A stretch of DNA of 64,000 nucleotides from the NCBI GenBank assembly GCA_900708905.1, contig CAADRB010000010.1, positions 2,440,624 to 2,504,623 of the forward strand. Direction: 5' to 3'. A program made the translations under genes and the position numbers. This stretch comes from Hymenolepis diminuta. Its lineage: Eukaryota > Platyhelminthes > Cestoda > Cyclophyllidea > Hymenolepididae. Positions 61,640 to 64,000 of the stretch are shown here, one piece after another; position 1 is the stretch's first letter, and the number at the start of each line of letters is the position of its first letter. Under the pieces are notes generated by a model. It was given only the letters and a program-made list of their open reading frames with translations. It had not been told where the DNA came from and searched no databases.

Positions 61640-62407
61640 TTAGTCAAGTTCATGAGGAAATAGGTTAGCTGGCAAGGACTTGGGGTCAGCATTATTAATT
61701 TCATACATTAGTGGAATATCTGCAAGACTTTTACAATTAACATCGAACCAAAAAAGTGCAGGTTCTCCAAGAAATCGCACGATTTTTATCATAGCCATAC
61801 AATCGCCCTCGGCTGTATGTCCAGTGTCAAGAGACTTGCAAAATACTCGTTCATATATATTCGACAGAGAAAAAAGATTTTGAGATTTAATCACCTGAGA
61901 AGTTAGTTTGGCTAGTCCTTTGTCATCCGGAGATACAAGAAAATAATCAAAGTCACGAAATAAATGTAAGGAATCACTGCAAAAAATAGCATCTCCATTT
62001 CTGTCAGATAGTTTGCTTGAATAACCATTTGCTCTTGTTAATTCCGATTTGAGGAGAGGAAAGTCAAAATTATAGCCATTGTGAGCAACAATACAAATAG
62101 GAGGCGTTAGATGGTGAAGAAAACAGGTAATAAGCTGCAATGCATTATCATCAAAGTCCTTGTGAAAATTCAAGTTACTGGCATTTAATCCAGCAAGACT
62201 GGCTGCTTGTGACTGTATTGGCATCATTGGATTAAAACATATACTTAATTTATTTTTAAACGGACAAGTGTGCAACTCATCTATTAGGTTAGACCTTTCT
62301 ATGGCCAGCAAAGATAACTCGGTGATGCGAGGATGAAAACCGCCGATTGGAAGGCCACTTGTTTCCGTATCAAAGAAAATGAAAGTTGAAAATAATCTTG
62401 AAGACAT
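61640..62407 (-). CDS. TREX-type DEDDh 3'-5' DNA exonuclease
   Basis: A single uninterrupted frame of 255 aa with a true ATG. All five DEDDh catalytic positions are visible: Asp13 and Glu15 in FFDTETSGLP (Exo I), Asp115 in AHNGYNFDFPLL (Exo II), and His197 and Asp202 in GHTAEGDCMAM (Exo III). The order HNGYNFDFP is typical of TREX1/TREX2 rather than of polymerase-type proofreading domains. Family members remove nucleotides from the 3' end of single-stranded or mismatched DNA; TREX1 clears cytosolic DNA in mammals, TREX2 acts in the nucleus. The protein lacks the long C-terminal membrane tail of TREX1 and is closer in length to TREX2. It is intronless, like the mammalian genes. No signal peptide or membrane segment is apparent. 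Nothing nearby suggests a joint function. Confidence 0.9.
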   Translation of the reverse strand: MSSRLFSTFIFFDTETSGLPIGGFHPRITELSLLAIERSNLIDELHTCPFKNKLSICFNPMMPIQSQAASLAGLNASNLNFHKDFDDNALQLITCFLHHLTPPICIVAHNGYNFDFPLLKSELTRANGYSSKLSDRNGDAIFCSDSLHLFRDFDYFLVSPDDKGLAKLTSQVIKSQNLFSLSNIYERVFCKSLDTGHTAEGDCMAMIKIVRFLGEPALFWFDVNCKSLADIPLMYEINNADPKSLPANLFPHELD

Positions 62408-64000
62408 TTATCGAATTTGCACAACAGACTGTCTATTACATACCTGTTTGCAAGGTCGATGTAAGCAATATGTTGCAATTTGATGAGATATAACAAACTA
62501 GTCACTGAAGTTAAAAAAATATTAAAAGGTTACTTTATTCAAAATTAATGAAAATTATATAGTATGATTAGTTATTTGTGTGCTTTGTGTGGATAATAAC
62601 ACTGATTCCATAATATGTTAATAGACTGAAATTTAGTTGCTACTTGTGCCTACAAATTAGAAACTTCCCGTAGAAATTTATTAAATCATGTTTCATGCGA
62701 GGTCTTAGGATTCGCATGCCGAAATTTCTTTGGTGCTAACATTGTGAACTCTATAGCTTAATGTTGTAGGTGGTGAGGTGCATAATGTTAAATAAATATC
62801 AATGCTTATATCAAAATATATTAAATAAATAGTCTAAATAGTTATATTCAACCAATTATTAGAATTAACAACTATTCATATTTTTATATGCATTAATTTC
62901 ATTTATAATTTCTTCTGTCTGCATTTGACTTTGCCCAGTAACCAATACTGACGTACCCACAAAATATTGCCTATCCCAAAAGCACCAGGGGTATTTAAAA
63001 GACAGTAAGTTAATGCCATTGATGACGAGTTAGTTCTTTAGATATTATCAGACAGCTTTCAGTAATATCGAAAGCACAAAATGTTCAGAAATGTCAACTG
63101 CAGAATCTATCGACATCAGTGAAATTCCCTTCTGCTAACTAGATGCTTCTCAATTTTTATGCTTCTTACACATCCGCAGCAATTAAACACCACTTCTGAT
63201 TTTTCACAAGGTTGCTGTTTAGTAGAATTTTGATTAAATTAATGAAATTGGCCTAATCCTATGTTGCTAGTGAATCCAGGGCATTTGTGGCTGTTTTGGA
63301 AACTAATAAGGTTATCTTATTGGTGAAAAAATATTATTTACCGTCTGACGACTTTTACAACGTGAATAGCAAAAACCACAATGGCCACGAATCCCAGACC
63401 TCAATAATAACACGTAATTGGCTTTATGGTAGGCTTTACTTCAAAATTTTGTAGGACAACGACCCAGCAATTTGACACATTTTGACAAATAGACAAAATC
63501 TATGAATAAGTAACAACAAATCGCTAAGTTTGATTTTTTGGATAAAAATTATCTTTTCTATCCAAAACCTCCCGGTGAAAGTTTTTATTCGTGCTGTTAT
63601 AGGCTTATGTCCCCCCAACTTCCGGGAAATGAATAATGACAAATTTTTTCTATTTTCGCCAAAATAGGCCAAGCAATGACCCAAAAGGTGGTATATTTTA
63701 ACAATTATGTAAAATTTGTAAATTATCAATAATAAGCACTTAAAATTATTAATTCAATTTCGTTTGGATAAAAATAATCTATTTGATCTGTGCTATAACG
63801 TAACCAACTAGGAGTTCGGGTAGTAATCCAGCAGAGCCAACAATCTAGAAATCTCGACAATATAACAACTTAACGCAGAAGCTAATAACCCACGGCAGAT
63901 AAGAAGGCACGTTATAGTCAACACGAGTGTATTAACGAAACTCCCCCTCAATCGGTATCGACTTAAACAAATACGAATAATTATCAAGTGTCAAGTGTAT
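62408..64000. other. AT-rich end of window with no supported gene
   Basis: Only short frames are present. The 97-codon minus-strand frame at 63729-63436 is Lys/Ile/Phe-rich without recognisable motifs and is probably chance. Confidence 0.5.

Overview
The window is nuclear DNA of an animal, most likely a flatworm (fluke or tapeworm). It is AT-rich. Genes are split by introns that are either tiny (34-45 nt) or several kb long, and the tiny ones cluster at the 5' ends of genes, as described for schistosomes and related parasites. There is one decayed mariner and no bacterial feature. The flatworm assignment is an inference from this architecture. Exon chains were built by hand from homology, GT/AG sites and reading phase; for the large genes every exon junction keeps frame from start to stop.

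Layout. 1-8.5 kb holds no intact gene, but it carries a frameshifted relic of a multi-ubiquitin-like gene (4.0-5.2 kb), two tRNA-like relics and a CCAAT-containing stretch just before the first gene. 8.6-32.5 kb (+) is one 23-exon gene for a GARNL3-type protein (Rap/Ran-GAP domain followed by a citron homology domain, 1051 aa). Its largest introns carry a mariner relic and a possible LTR-like remnant. 34.5-46.8 kb (-) is a six-exon CW zinc finger/PWWP chromatin reader with AT-hook-like motifs (612 aa). One 6.6-kb intron of that gene contains, on the same strand, an intronless gene for a protein built of four ubiquitin-like domains (388 aa). 49.6-52.6 kb (-) is a tandem paralogue of the CW-PWWP gene whose CW exon has two in-frame stops. 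54.1-57.7 kb (-) is splicing factor Prp3, eight exons, 556 aa, without the N-terminal PWI region of the vertebrate protein. 57.7-61.6 kb is nearly empty. 61.6-62.4 kb (-) is a single-exon TREX-type DEDDh 3'-5' exonuclease, followed by empty AT-rich DNA.

The genes do not form a pathway. The most unusual features are the tetra-UBL protein nested in a chromatin-reader intron, its decayed relative about 36 kb away, and the duplicated CW-PWWP module in which the second copy has a disabled CW exon that could be skipped without changing frame.
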